64,000 bases of DNA from Viola odorata (lineage: Eukaryota; Streptophyta; Magnoliopsida; Malpighiales; Violaceae). Made by a program: the position numbers and the translations under genes. The stretch spans positions 23,234,407 to 23,298,406 of the forward strand of contig OY829539.1 in NCBI GenBank assembly GCA_963691705.1, written 5' to 3'. This document shows positions 33,605 to 43,900 of this stretch, piece by piece; position 1 is the stretch's first letter; each line of letters opens with the position of its first letter. The notes under the pieces are model-generated. The model saw only the letters and a list, made by a program, of their open reading frames with translations, searched no databases and had not been told where the DNA came from.

Positions 33605-34126
33605 TGATAACAATTGATGAAACACCGAGGGTACATTCGTCTTTTCACCCCAAGTCAAGGCCGGACCACGGTAGACCTTGACTGGCGATAGCCACCCAGC
33701 TACCGCCTCGTACTGACCGAGGAACCCTGGGATGGTCGACATCAGCGAGGGGGACTCACGCGGTATCTATTTCCGTGCATGGCATCCTCCCATCCCAGAC
33801 GGCCTTGGCAACACCTCATTGGCGATATCTCATCTAGCTGACGCCTGCTGACGTCATCTTAGGCGTTATCTTTCCTCGTTAACACCTACCCCCATAGGTA
33901 ACACCCTCTCTTTTTGCCTATAAATACCACCCCTTTCCAAATCAAAGGTAAGGCCAGAATTGCTACCCGAATGTCTGCCAAATTACACAGCCATACTAAC
34001 TTAAGCATCGGAGTGTCTACGCCGAGGCCCCCCTGCGGCGATTTGCCGGTACGACGGACTGCCTCTACAGTGACTCCGGACGGCCATAATCTCTACCCCG
34101 CTTTCCCAGAAGACTTAATCTTAACA
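33605..34126 (+). repeat. 5' LTR of element D (about 520 bp)
   Basis: The 3' end CTTAATCTTAACA is fixed by the following primer site. The 5' border is placed at TGATAACAATTG, where Athila-C integrase sequence ends; this border is approximate. TATAAATA is at 33919-33926. Confidence 0.7.
33919..33926 (+). promoter_or_regulatory. TATA box of the element D LTR
   Basis: TATAAATA in the context TTTTTGCCTATAAATACCACC, about 200 bases before the LTR end. Confidence 0.6.
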
Positions 34127-34129
34127 AAT

Positions 34130-34149
34130 TGGTGCTCTCGTTGAGAGCT
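34130..34149 (+). other. Primer-binding site of element D with hairpin potential
   Basis: TGGTGCTCTCGTTGAGAGCT starts three bases after the LTR end. It closely resembles the TGGTGCTTTCATTGAGAGC site seen in Retand/Tat elements. Positions 34134-34148 form GCTCTC-gtt-GAGAGC, a perfect six-pair stem. Confidence 0.75.
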
Positions 34150-34211
34150 TTGGTTTAATTAAGTGAGCATCCTTAATAGCCAAGCTCAGTTCTTCTGAAA
34201 ATTGGAAGATT

Positions 34212-35566
34212 ATGGCTTCTAATTCAGAATCCATTCCTCCACACTCTCGCGATGGTGACGTCCGCGGCACTTCTCCCGACACTTCTCTACCACTTCTCCC
34301 GACATCTAATAGTGTGCTTCTAGTTAAGTGAACTCTTCCCTACCACTTCTCCCGACATCTTCGCGGCGACGCACGCGTATTCCTCTGTGCAAACAGACTT
34401 TCTCTTTGGATCAACTATGAGCGCACTATTTCCTCAGATGAACGCCCCCGCGTCTCATATGGCAAGACCCAGTTATTCCACTCCCTCTCCTATGGGATCT
34501 GTGATAGACAGCGTGAATAACCCTTTCGCGAGCTCGATTTCAGGCCTTCGTGCCCAACTGGACCACTTAACGGAATTAGCCACTAGATTCACGCCTAGTG
34601 CTTCTGGATCAGGCGTTCCATCTTAATTTGTTTTTACTCCACCTATCATCACAGAACGACCGTTATCGTCCCCATTGCATACGAATGTCTCTCTGACGCT
34701 GCCTGCGTTGAATACGCCAGTCAGTCTTGTACAATTTGCTCATAGGATAGTGGAACCGTACGTGGCACAGGTGCCTCTACTTCCTATTTCCCAAGAGGAA
34801 CGACAATGGCATGACGAGGACAGAGGTCGTTGGGATGGTAGGAGGGACGAAAATGATAGAGACATATCCCCTAGGGGGAGTGAAAGATCAAGCAGTAGGA
34901 GACATCGAACTCGCTCGCCAAGGACAGAAGTCGATTCAGTACTGCGGTCCCCATCAGGAAATCTGTTGCCGCTTTGTTTCATATACACAGAAAGCCTCAG
35001 GAATCCCTGAGGAATTTCCTCAATTATTTCGACACCGAGATGTCGCTCACGCCAGGTGTAACCGTTGATTTCACTATAGAAGCCTTAAAGTGGAACTGTT
35101 GCTATGGAAAACTCAGAGATGCCTTAATGGTTGACCCCCCAGCAACCTTAGATGCGTTAAGACTGAAAGCCCATAATTATGCGAGGATGGAAGAGGAAGA
35201 GAATAGGGACAAAATTCGAAATATGCCGCCAGTCATGCCTCCAGTCCCTAACGCTCCCATTACTACTACTTCTGAGGATCATTTCATCGATGATTATGCT
35301 CAGCGAAAGGATCACATCCCCAAGACCTCTAATCGACGAAAAGGCAACTCCTCGAAGGGAAAGCCTGGCAACTCCCTAATGCAGTGGCAGGGAGATCCCC
35401 CTAAGGCACAAGTTTATGACCCAAACCTTCCTTCCCTTATCCTACCCAGAGCATAAATTCTAGCGATAGCGAAACAGCGGAACCTGCCCATCGGTTATCC
35501 GGCCCCTATGAGACTAGGGGTAACCTTGGGAGGAAAGAAAAACGCCTACTGCAAATTCCACAAAGC
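34212..35566 (+). pseudogene. Element D gag, N-terminal and capsid part
   Basis: An ATG at 34212 begins MASNSESIPPH, but the frame is soon lost; a short direct duplication (ACCACTTCTCCCGACATCT at about 34300 and 34338) marks the broken area. Readable parts are VNNPFASSISGLRAQLDHL (34515), an Arg/Asp-rich linker (34800-34930), SLRNFLNYFDTEMSLTPGV (35001), DFTIEALKWNCCYGKLRDAL and LRLKAHNYARMEEEE. It ends at AYCKFHKAK, the first half of a zinc knuckle, where element E is inserted. The rest follows at 42103. Confidence 0.82.
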
Positions 35567-35571
35567 TAAGG
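35567..35571 (+). repeat. Target-site duplication of element E (left copy)
   Basis: TAAGG at 35567-35571 and again at 42098-42102, a perfect five-base duplication directly flanking the two LTRs of E. Confidence 0.93.
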
Positions 35572-36876
35572 TGATGTGATCATGACCCCCTTCGAATCAG
35601 AAATACGTGCCGTGCAATCAAGAGAACCGGTCACGGGCTGCCGAGCCTTGCAAACGAGCGTAAATCATGCCCAAGGTCGAGCATCCAGCGTTAAGTCATC
35701 ACTATGCCTAGGCCTAGATGAACGAAACTCCCAAGATGGCCGACAGAGCCATGATGTAGAGGCACGTCTAGCCCTAGTAAGTCACAAGGACACGCGCACC
35801 TACCCAAGGCCTCCAGCGAAGCCTGACTTCTCCAACGTGCGCAACAAACCCTCGACAATGAATGCTCCATCCTTGACAACGAAGGTCAATCATAAGAAGA
35901 TCATCTTGTGTAATGAATCCAAGTCCAGCGAGGAGTCTTCCGAGGCCAAGGACCAAGTTAAGGTGGATATAGAGCATCATGGGGGCAAGCCAAGCCCAAA
36001 CTGTATGCAAAATGACCATTTTCGGCCATTCAGGGCAGTGCTTAGCGGCATACCGCTAAGAGACAGTTTTTGGACAAGCAAATGGAATCCGATTTAGGAG
36101 CGTAAAGTCTTGATGAAAACTTCAAGATGTTAGCTTTCGTTTGAGACAAGTTTCAGCCCCATCGGACGGGTGGATCAGAAGTTATGCTTGTAGACATTTT
36201 GGCGCGCGGAGCTGAAGCTGCTGGAAAAATCCTTAGCGTGATTACGCTAAAGTCTTAGTGTGATTACGATAAGGAAAAAGTGCTCAGCATGATTACGCTA
36301 AGCTCTTAGCATGAATCACGCTAGCCACTATTTTGATCCCGAATTTTTGGGCTTTTCAAGCCCATTTTGCCTACCAACTATATGTAGCTCTTTTGTATCA
36401 TTTTCCTCCTTTGTTTTAGACTTTGAGTGATATTAGTAAAGTGAGAATACTCCTTCTTGTATCACATAAGCCTTGAAACTCTTCACATTTTTCTTGAGTA
36501 ATAATCGTTTAAGTTGAGATTACTCCTTCCGATTATTGCTCGGGGAAACATCGAATTGTGTTTGTAATTGTGGTAAGTTTCTATGAATGAATAAAGGTTT
36601 ATTAATTGCCTATTGTCAAGAACCGTGGATGTCAAGTTGCTTGGATTAATTCTTGGAAGTTCGTGTGATCAATTTCAATCCTTTATCAACTCAATCAATT
36701 TCCGGGTACATATTCTCCCTAAATCTCCGCTAATTCCTCTCTATTCTCCGCTAAATATAACTTGTACATCTCTTTCCTTTCCTTGTGATCTTGTTGTGCT
36801 AGATAATTCGATTCGGCTAGATCCCCTAAAAGCTCCATTGTAATCCGGCCTAATAAACCTAGGCGGGATCACATCA
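35572..36876 (+). repeat. 5' LTR of element E
   Basis: Starts TGATGTGATCATGACCCC, ends CGGGATCACATCA. An open frame of 173 codons at 35576-36097 is the LTR copy of the C-terminus of the E polyprotein. A block of GTGATTACGCTAA direct and inverted repeats is at 36232-36333. A weak TATA-like CTATATGTAG near 36378 aligns with the TATA region of the G LTR. A 37-base segment near 36465-36501 is absent from the 3' LTR. Confidence 0.92.
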
Positions 36877-36878
36877 AG

Positions 36879-36896
36879 TGGTAGCGGAGCTTTTGG
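36879..36896 (+). other. Primer-binding site of element E
   Basis: TGGTAGCGGAGCTTTTGG, two bases after the LTR. It is identical over 18 bases to the site of element G and differs at two of the first 12 bases from the common initiator-Met-type TGGTATCAGAGC. Confidence 0.75.
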
Positions 36897-38081
36897 CCGC
36901 CTATCGAATTTTTTCTAGTTTCCTTTAAATGTGTTAGAACCTTTCTTTCTTGAAATCCTGAGTTTCGTGCGTCAGTTTTGGAAACTATTTCAAGTGGACT
37001 TTTGATTGTTGGTTCTGATCATTGTGGTAAAACAAAATATAGAAAAAGTGAAGAAAATCAATTGGGTGTGATTGTGGTGTTCTTCATTTGTTCTTGGTGT
37101 TCTTGGCCTTGATACTTTTTGATCCAAATTTGTGCTACAAAGTTGTCAACCTAGTGTTTAACCAATTAATTAATTAATTTTACCTCACTTGGCCGGCCAC
37201 ACCTTGCAAATCAAGGGTAAAATCACCTAATCTCTTGCATTAAATGCCTTAAGTCACCTCACCCTTTCTTTGACAATTTGACCAAAAAGCAACCAACAAG
37301 TCCTAACCAAAATTCCATTTTAACCAAATAAACCCACTTTTCCTAACCAGCCAGCACGTCCCTCTCCTTTCCTAGGGTCCAGCTTTCCTTTCCTTTTATT
37401 TAAGTCCTAAACCAAGTCTTAAACCACTAAAATACTAAACTTGAGTTTTAATCTTTCTTGAGTCCTAAACTTAAAATATTCAAGTCCTAAACCTCAAGTC
37501 TTTTTCTTTAAAATTCTGAAATACTTCCTTGAGTCTTTTACTCCTCTAACCCATAATTTTCCAGCCTTCCTTCCCTCCAACGGAAATTCAAAGTTTTTCC
37601 CCATAAATTAAAATTTTGAATTTTCTTGGAATTCTGAAATTTTTTCAGCTTTCCTTTGAGTCTTTGTAAGTCTTCTTGAGTCCTTTGTTGCATCTTTCCT
37701 ACTCTTGTGCTAATCTCTTGAGCATTTGCGAAGTTAGTGTGAACGAAACGCTTGGCCTAAGTTACAAGTTTGTTTGCGACAACAATTTGGGTGGTGAGCA
37801 AGCTTGTGTGTGTGAAAAGAAAAGAAAAAAATTTAGTGAGCGTTTGTGAGGCTATCTTTTGCGAGAGATTAAACACGAGTGTTAAACACGTGAGGGAGAG
37901 ATTTATTTTCTAACCCTTGTTTAAGTGTGCAGGTACACGGAGAACGCGAAGTTGAGTGTTTGTGAGCACGTATTTTTTGAGTGACCTAAACAGCTAAACA
38001 CGAGTGTTTAAACACGTGAGGGAGAGATTAATTACTAACACCTATACATATATATTTACTTTGTTCAATTTTTCAGGCACA
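36897..38081 (+). other. Leader of element E
   Basis: About 1.2 kb without a gene. It is AT- and pyrimidine-rich, with repeated AAGTCCTAAAC motifs (37400-37500). Two copies of AAACACGAGTGTTxAAACACGTGAGGGAGAGA lie at 37867-37901 and 37994-38028. It ends in a plant-like 3' splice signal, TTGTTCAATTTTTCAG at 38061-38076, just before the ATG at 38082, so a leader intron is possible. Confidence 0.65.
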
Positions 38082-39474
38082 ATGTCGCAAGATAGTGATT
38101 GTGAGTCTTGTGACCAAGGAGAGTATTATGACGATGATACCTCTCAATGCAATGATGAAAGCGGTTATGAAACATGTGGTGATGTTAGTTGCCTTTCTGA
38201 AGGTGATGAGAATTTTGAACCAAGTGGTGATGAATCATGTAGTGAAGCTAGTTGCCAAATTGATGGGGATGAGGACTTTGCACCGTGTGGTGAAAGTGGC
38301 GATGAATATGGAATTGATAGTGAGGATGAGTACCAAGATGAAAGTGAAGTAACTTGTAATGAGAATGAAGCCACCGAAGACCCTCTAAGTCCTCATATTT
38401 TTGGATGTGGCTCAAATTCAATTTGTAGTGAGGATGAAGACAATGAAGAGACTTCAAGTCCTCGCCTCTTAGTCCGTGGCTCAACTTTAAGTTGCAGTGA
38501 GGGTGACGATGACGAAGACTTTCCAAGTTTTCATATCTCAAGCTATGGCCTCGGTTCCATTGCACACCAAAGCCTTGGCCATGGCCCCGAACCAAGACAC
38601 TTCTCATCCTCAAGTGTACCATTCCGAACTAAACCCGAGGGAATGCAAAGCCGAGCACCTTCTCATTTTTCTCCTCCAAGGATTCTACCTCACCACGGCC
38701 GAACGCCTCCTCATTCTCCTCCAAGGGTTCGACCTCACCAAGGTCGTCCAAGTGCAAGACTCTTCTTTCGATTCTACATTCGGGTCTACATCGGAAGTAG
38801 TCCAACCTACCTAATTCACTCAACAACCACAACAACCCACTCCATCTCAATCCTTTGAACCACGTTTGACAATTGACATTTTGGACGTGATTGAAAGGAA
38901 TGTGGTTGAGCTTCAAGCCATTGCGGCAAGAAAGAGTGAAAAACGTAAGGTTGAAAAAGAGAGAAAAAGAAGAGAGCGAGAGATAAAAGAAAAGAGAGAG
39001 TGTGGAGAGAAGAAAGCAAGTGATGAGGAAAATACAAGGCATGAAAAAAGTAAGCATGCCAATGAGAGTGAGTGCAACCCCACCTGTGAGAATGAGTTGA
39101 GTGAGCTCATTGAGCCAAATCAATTTCAAGTTTTTGACAACCTTTTGTTTGAATTATATTTTGACAACCCGTTGTTTGAGCTTGAAATTGAGGAAAAAGA
39201 AAGTGAGCAAAATAGCCCCCATGAAAGAAATGAGCATGGGTCGAGAGAGAGTGAGCAAAATAGCCCGTATGAAAAGAACGAGCATGCGAGAGAGAAATAC
39301 ACACATGAGAGGAGTGAGCACGTAGAAAAATTGAGAGAAGAACGTGAGGAAAAGAATCAAACTGAAATTGTGGGAGTTATCGATCCAATGAGCGTGCCTT
39401 TGAGCAATGAGGATCAATTAGCTCACTCTAACATTGACACTTCTTTTCCTACTATTTGTGTGTCTTTCTTGTAG
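38082..39474 (+). pseudogene. Element E unknown ORF, N-terminal half (acidic Cys-rich, then charged)
   Basis: Starts MSQDSDCESCDQGEYYDDD. Residues 1-150 are extremely acidic with regularly spaced Cys and imperfect repeats (SCLSEGDENFEPSGDESC, SCQIDGDEDFAPCGESGDE). A His/Pro-rich stretch follows (RILPHHGRTPPHSPPRVRPH). The frame then shifts at about 38750 and meets a TAA at 38812-38814; the same frame continues with IDILDVIERNVVELQAIAAR, a long basic-acidic helix-like segment and repeats of the type NTRHEKSKHANESE and SEQNSPYEKNEHARE, to a TAG at 39472-39474. The RHEKSKH motif also occurs in the protease-RT linker of G, which ties E to that family. Function unknown. Confidence 0.75.
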
Positions 39475-41118
39475 AAAATTTCGAAGGGTTGTCGCGAACA
39501 TAAGCACCAAAATATTCCAAGGAGCGAAGGTGGTTCTAAACCATCAATCCTAGGAGGCGTTGGAAGTTCAATTGCTCAACATTGGTGCTCCCAACGCCAA
39601 GGCCTTGAGGTAAACCGCCCTCACTTTTCCGCTTTGCCCGAAAGGTGTGTACCAAACCCTTCTTTGAATGCTCAATTGTTTGAGGTTGTTCAATTCACTC
39701 ACCCTTATTCACATGATGAAATTTTGTATGACAAACATGTAGCATGTGATAAGGAATCATTCTTGCATCTCGTTGAGCATGACTCTTTAGTCCGTGTATT
39801 TGAAAACCACTTGGGTACGACTTTATTTGCATGCCCCAAAAATAATTCCGTACCCTTCGTCAAGCATAATTCTTCTTGGTTTGAGCATGAAAATTACTTG
39901 AATGAAAATTTTGTAGTCCGTGTTAAAACTCCTAATTTGCATTTCATCAAGTATGATCCTTTCTTGCTCAAACGTGCTAATTTTTGTGATTTTTCGAATA
40001 GTATGTATAATTTATATCCATGTTGTTTTCATTTGAAATCCATGATTGATTGGCATGAAGTATGGAAACAATTCTTTTGCTCTAACTTATTGAAATTTTC
40101 TTGGCCTAATTGTTGCAAGGAATTGTATTTCTTTTTGTGCCGATTGCTTGGTATTCCAAAGCATTTTGTGAATGGGCGTGTGGCTCAATTTTCTTGGTTA
40201 ATCCTTATAAGTCATTTTGAGAAAAATGACCTCCGCCTATGTTGTTTAATAATTGGTGATACTATGCGCATCCTTAATGTTGTCGTAAAGACCAATGTGC
40301 TTAAATGTGAAAGGGATGTGCATGATTTTGAAATGTATGAATTTTGTGCTGTCAAGTGTAGCCTACATGAGCTATTTGTAAATAATATGCACTTAAATGC
40401 CATGAATATGTCATATGTCAGGAGAACACAAATGTTTGGACCGAATTTGTCAAGAATTAATTGGTTTAATTCTTATGAAAATTTGTGTTTTCTCTTGCGA
40501 AATTTGTTTGGTACTTTCAAGTGCATGGTGCCTTTTTGTAGTGCTCAATTCTCTTGGCTTAACATTATGAGCCGAATAGAGAAGATAATTCATCCTGAAT
40601 GTTGTTCAATGATTTGTGATGTCATCCGCATTTTTCATGACATTATAAGTAGAGATGTGCATCAATGTACCATTAATGTTGTTGATGCTCCCTTGGACCA
40701 ATCTATGCATGAGCATGCGCGATTGCGCCTTTTGGGTATCTCACCTTTGTTTTCAAGTGTTTTAAAGTGTGTAGGTGAGAAGATCGAGATTATGGATTCG
40801 AGGATCAATCCTTTTGAAGAGGGAGAGGTTGATGTGATCACGACCCCCTTCGAATCAGAAATACGTGCCGTGCAATCAAGAGAACCGGTCACGGGCTACC
40901 GAGCCTTGCAAACGAGCGTAAATCATGCCCAAGGTCGAGCATCCAGCGTTAAGTCATCACCATGCCTAGGCCTAGATGAACAGAACTCCCAAGATGGCCG
41001 AGAGAGCCATGACGTAGAGGCACGTCTAGCCCTAGCAAGTCACAAGGACACGCGCACCTACCCAAGGCCTCCAGCGAAGCCTGACTTCTCCAACGTGCGC
41101 AACAAACCCTCGCGATGA
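39475..41118 (+). pseudogene. Element E unknown ORF, C-terminal half with internal duplication
   Basis: Open in the same frame from 39475 across the TAG of the upstream half to a TGA at 41116-41118, so the original product was much longer. The protein is rich in Phe, Cys, His and Asn and has no RT or integrase motif. Two related segments of about 91 residues lie at 40063-40335 and 40419-40691 (compare RVAQFSWLILISHFEK with CSAQFSWLNIMSRIEK, and CCLIIGDTMRIL with CCSMICDVIRIF). It then reads DSRINPFEEGEVDVIT into the 3' LTR; G has DSRTNPFEGEGVDMIP at the same place. In this copy a one-base deletion in the LTR ends the frame early; the 5' LTR copy stays open longer. Not recognised. Confidence 0.75.
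40816..40829 (+). other. Polypurine tract of element E
   Basis: GAAGAGGGAGAGGT directly precedes the 3' LTR and is at the same time coding (EEGEV). Confidence 0.8.
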
Positions 41119-42097
41119 ATGCTCCATCCTTGACAACGAAGGTCAATCATAAGAAGATCATCTTGTGTGATGAATCCAAGTCCAGCGAGGAGTCTTCCGA
41201 GGCCAAGGACCAAGTTAAGGTGGATATAGAGCATCATGGGGGCAAGCTAAGCCCAAGCTGTATGCAAAATGACCATTTTCGGCCATTCAGGGCAGTGCTT
41301 AGCGGCATACTGCTAAGAGACAGTTTTTGGACAAGCAAATGGAATCCGATTTAGGAGCGCAAAGTCTTGATGAAAACTTCAAAATGTTAGCTTTCAGTTG
41401 AGACAAGTTTTAGCCCAATCGGACGGGTGGATCAGAAGTTATGCTTGTCGACATTTTGGCACGCGTAGCTGAAGCTGCTGGAAAAATCCTTAGCGTGATT
41501 ACGCTAAAGTCTTAGCGTGATTACGGTAAGGAAAAAGTGCTCAGCATGATTACACTAAGCTCTTAGCGTGAATCACGCTAGCCACTATTTTGATCCCGAA
41601 TATTTGGGCTTTTCAAGCCCATTTTGCCTACCAACTATATGTAGCTCTTTTGTATCATTTTCCTCCTTAGTTTTAGACTTTGAGTGATATTAGTAAAGTG
41701 AGAATACTCCTTTTTGTATCATATAATCGTTTAAGTTGAGATTACTCCTTCCGATTATTGCTCGGGGAACATCGAATTGTGTTTGTAATTGTGGCAAGTT
41801 TCTATGAATGAATGAAGGTTTATTAATTGCCTATTGTCAAGAACCGTGGATGTCAAGTTGCTTGGATTAATTCTTGGAAGTTCATGTGATCAATTTCAAT
41901 CCTTTATCAACTCAATCAATTTCCGGGTACATATTCTCCCTAAATCTCCGCTAATTCCTCTCTATTCTCCGCTAAATATAACTTGTACATCTCTTTCCTT
42001 TCCTTGTGATCTTGTTGTGCTAGATAATTCGATTCGGCTAGATCCCCTAAAAGCTCCATTGTAATCCGGCTTACTAAACCTAGGCGGGATCACATCA
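40830..42097 (+). repeat. 3' LTR of element E
   Basis: Aligns with the 5' LTR throughout, with roughly 2-3 percent substitutions by eye, one 37-base gap near 41725 and a one-base gap near 41114. Ends CGGGATCACATCA followed by TAAGG. Confidence 0.92.
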
Positions 42098-42102
42098 TAA
42101 GG

Positions 42103-42542
42103 GGCACTCTACGAAAGTGTGTAGAGAACTTAAGTTGGCGATAGAGCACCTGGTAGAAGAAGGCTATCTGGGAGAATTCGCCGTCAAAATACGAGAAGAG
42201 GCCAAGAGCAACCCGACAAGCAGAGTAGCTGACAACAGATCGGCACCCCCCACGCCCCAGGCAACGACGCTGGTCTTGTAGGAAGGGGTAAGGAAACGCT
42301 TACGGTTGATGACGAAGACGTCCCCATCATTAACATCATCGCTAGAGGCACCCCCTATCTGGACGAGTCCGTACAGCTGACACCCGCGGCAGGAGATAAG
42401 CGAAAATGAGCGGATGCGTCAATCAAAAGTGAGGCGATAAACTCCTTAGATCGTATGGTATTGTCCTTTTCTGAAGAGGATGAGAAGGGCGTGGTATATC
42501 CACACAACGATGCATTAGTGGTTACACCCATTATCGCTAGTC
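42103..42542 (+). pseudogene. Element D gag tail and protease start
   Basis: Continues the zinc knuckle with GHSTKVCRELKLAIEHLVEE and GYLGEFAVKIREEAKSNP, the expected sequence after the knuckle in Tat gag. A stop at about 42280 and a frame change follow. In another frame LSFSEEDEKGVVYPHNDALV (about 42460-42520) is the conserved start of the Tat protease domain. A one-base shift joins this to the next part. Confidence 0.8.
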
Positions 42543-43365
42543 ATGGAGTTAGAAGCTCTTGTTGACAATGGAAGTGCGGTGAACCTATTCTCACTGGAAG
42601 CTTACAATCTCATGAAGCGTCTTGACAACAAGTTTACGCCCTGCAAAAAACCCATAATCGGAGTAGATGGAGTCCCCATCCCATTGACTGGAGTAACCAC
42701 CTTGCCAGAATACTTCAAGGAGGATACCTCCAAGCGGTCAGAGGAGCTTCTATTTTTGGTCGTGGATCTAAACCTGCCTTATAACGCCATACTGGGACGG
42801 CCTTTCCTCAACCGTTTCGGAGCGACGATATCGCAAAAGCATCTGAGAATGAAATATCCTTCCTGGGATGGTGTGGTCTCAATCCAGGGTAATCAGAAGT
42901 TAGCGGATGAATTCTACCTGCTCATGACTCAGAAGAGTTGCGATAGGTACGTGTGCGTAACGGTGGATCCACATGAACAAAGCGATGAGAAACGCACTCA
43001 GCCTATGGAAAAGATGACTCCCATTCCAGTTAATGGGGTCGATGGGGTTAGATTCTTGGTTAGCGATAACCTCAGCTCGAAGGAAAACCTCCAGTTAGCC
43101 CAGCTATTGAACAAATGCAAAGGAGAGTTTGCGTGGAAACCAGCCGACATGCCCAGTATCTCGGGAGAGGTAGCGGAGCATCGACTTAACGTCAACCCTG
43201 ACGCAAAGCCAGTTCAGCAGAAATGATGTGCCTTCTCTACAGAAAAAGCGATAGCTGTCGACAAAGAAGTTGCAAAGCTTCTCGACGCTGGCTTCATTCG
43301 AGAAGTGCAATATCCTACCTGGTTGGCTAATCCAGTCCTGGTTCCCAAGCCTAACGGAGAGTGCT
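42543..43365 (+). pseudogene. Element D protease and start of RT
   Basis: Protease active site LVDNGSAVNLFS near 42558, then PYNAILGRPFLNRFGATIS, the flap and C-terminal protease blocks. PADMPSISGEVAEHRLNVNP (about 43140-43200) is the conserved RT entry of Tat elements, followed after a stop by FIREVQYPTWLANPVLVPKP. At about 43365 the sequence leaves RT and enters RNase H: the whole catalytic core of RT (including the FxDD box) is deleted. Confidence 0.86.
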
Positions 43366-43385
43366 AACTTGAACGATGCCTGTCC

Positions 43386-43900
43386 CAAAGTTATACGCAA
43401 GAAAGCCATTTTCGGATGGACGGCAGAATACGAAGAGGCATTCGCAGGCCTGAAGGCCTACCTATCGTCTGACTTGGTGCTGACAAGACTTGAACCTGGC
43501 GATATCCTGTATTTATACCTTGGGGTTGCTGACGAAGTGGTCAGTGCGGTCCTTGTAAGGGATGACAATCACATGCACCGCCCTATATACTTCGTAAGTC
43601 ACATCTTGAAAGATGTCGAGCTGCGATATGCTCGTATTGAGAAAATAGCGTTCGCATTAATACAAGCGACGTGAAAGATGGACCGATATTTCCAGGCTCA
43701 CAACGTCATTGTGCTTACGGATTAGCCTTTAAAGAGGATATTTCGGAACCTCGAGTCCTCCGGGAGAATGCTGATTTGGGCCATCGAGCTTGAACAATAT
43801 GGGTTGCACTACAGATCCCGACCATCTGTGAAGGCTCAAATTCTGGCAGACTTTATTGCGGAATGCACCTTTATGCCAGATCCGATGACGGACTTGACTG
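43386..43900 (+). pseudogene. Element D RNase H
   Basis: WTAEYEEAFAGLKAYLSSDL starts the connection, followed by LYLYLGVADEVVSAVLVRDD, RPIYFVSHILKDVELRYARI, and after two stops (43672-43674 TGA, 43723-43725 TAG) IELEQYGLHYRSRPSVKAQI and LADFIAEC. In the first motif LYLGVADEVV the usual catalytic Asp/Ser pair of LYLAVS-type Tat sequences is also non-standard. The RNase H degrades RNA in hybrids during reverse transcription. Confidence 0.82.

Larger units (their letters stand above)
35572..42097 (+). mobile_element. Element E: complete non-autonomous LTR element with unknown coding region
   Basis: 6526 bases with two LTRs (1305 and 1268), a primer site, a leader, a polypurine tract and perfect TAAGG duplications. 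No gag, protease, RT, RNase H or integrase motif is present. Instead a degraded frame of about 1000 codons (38082-41118) runs into the 3' LTR. LTR ends (TGATGTGATC...GGGATCACATCA), primer site and leader repeats match element G, so E is probably mobilised by G-type proteins. Confidence 0.9.

Noticed and set aside
38095..38622. Met/Val-rich plus frame and Ser/His-rich minus frames in element E
   Set aside because: They mirror the acidic GAT/GAA-rich repeat of the E ORF, whose frame 38082 is the one with Cys-spaced repeats and the proper start.
38629..39417. Hydrophobic minus-strand frames (Phe/Ser/Leu-rich) opposite the charged part of E
   Set aside because: Reverse reading of GAA/AAG-rich codons always gives Phe/Leu/Ser-rich false membrane proteins.
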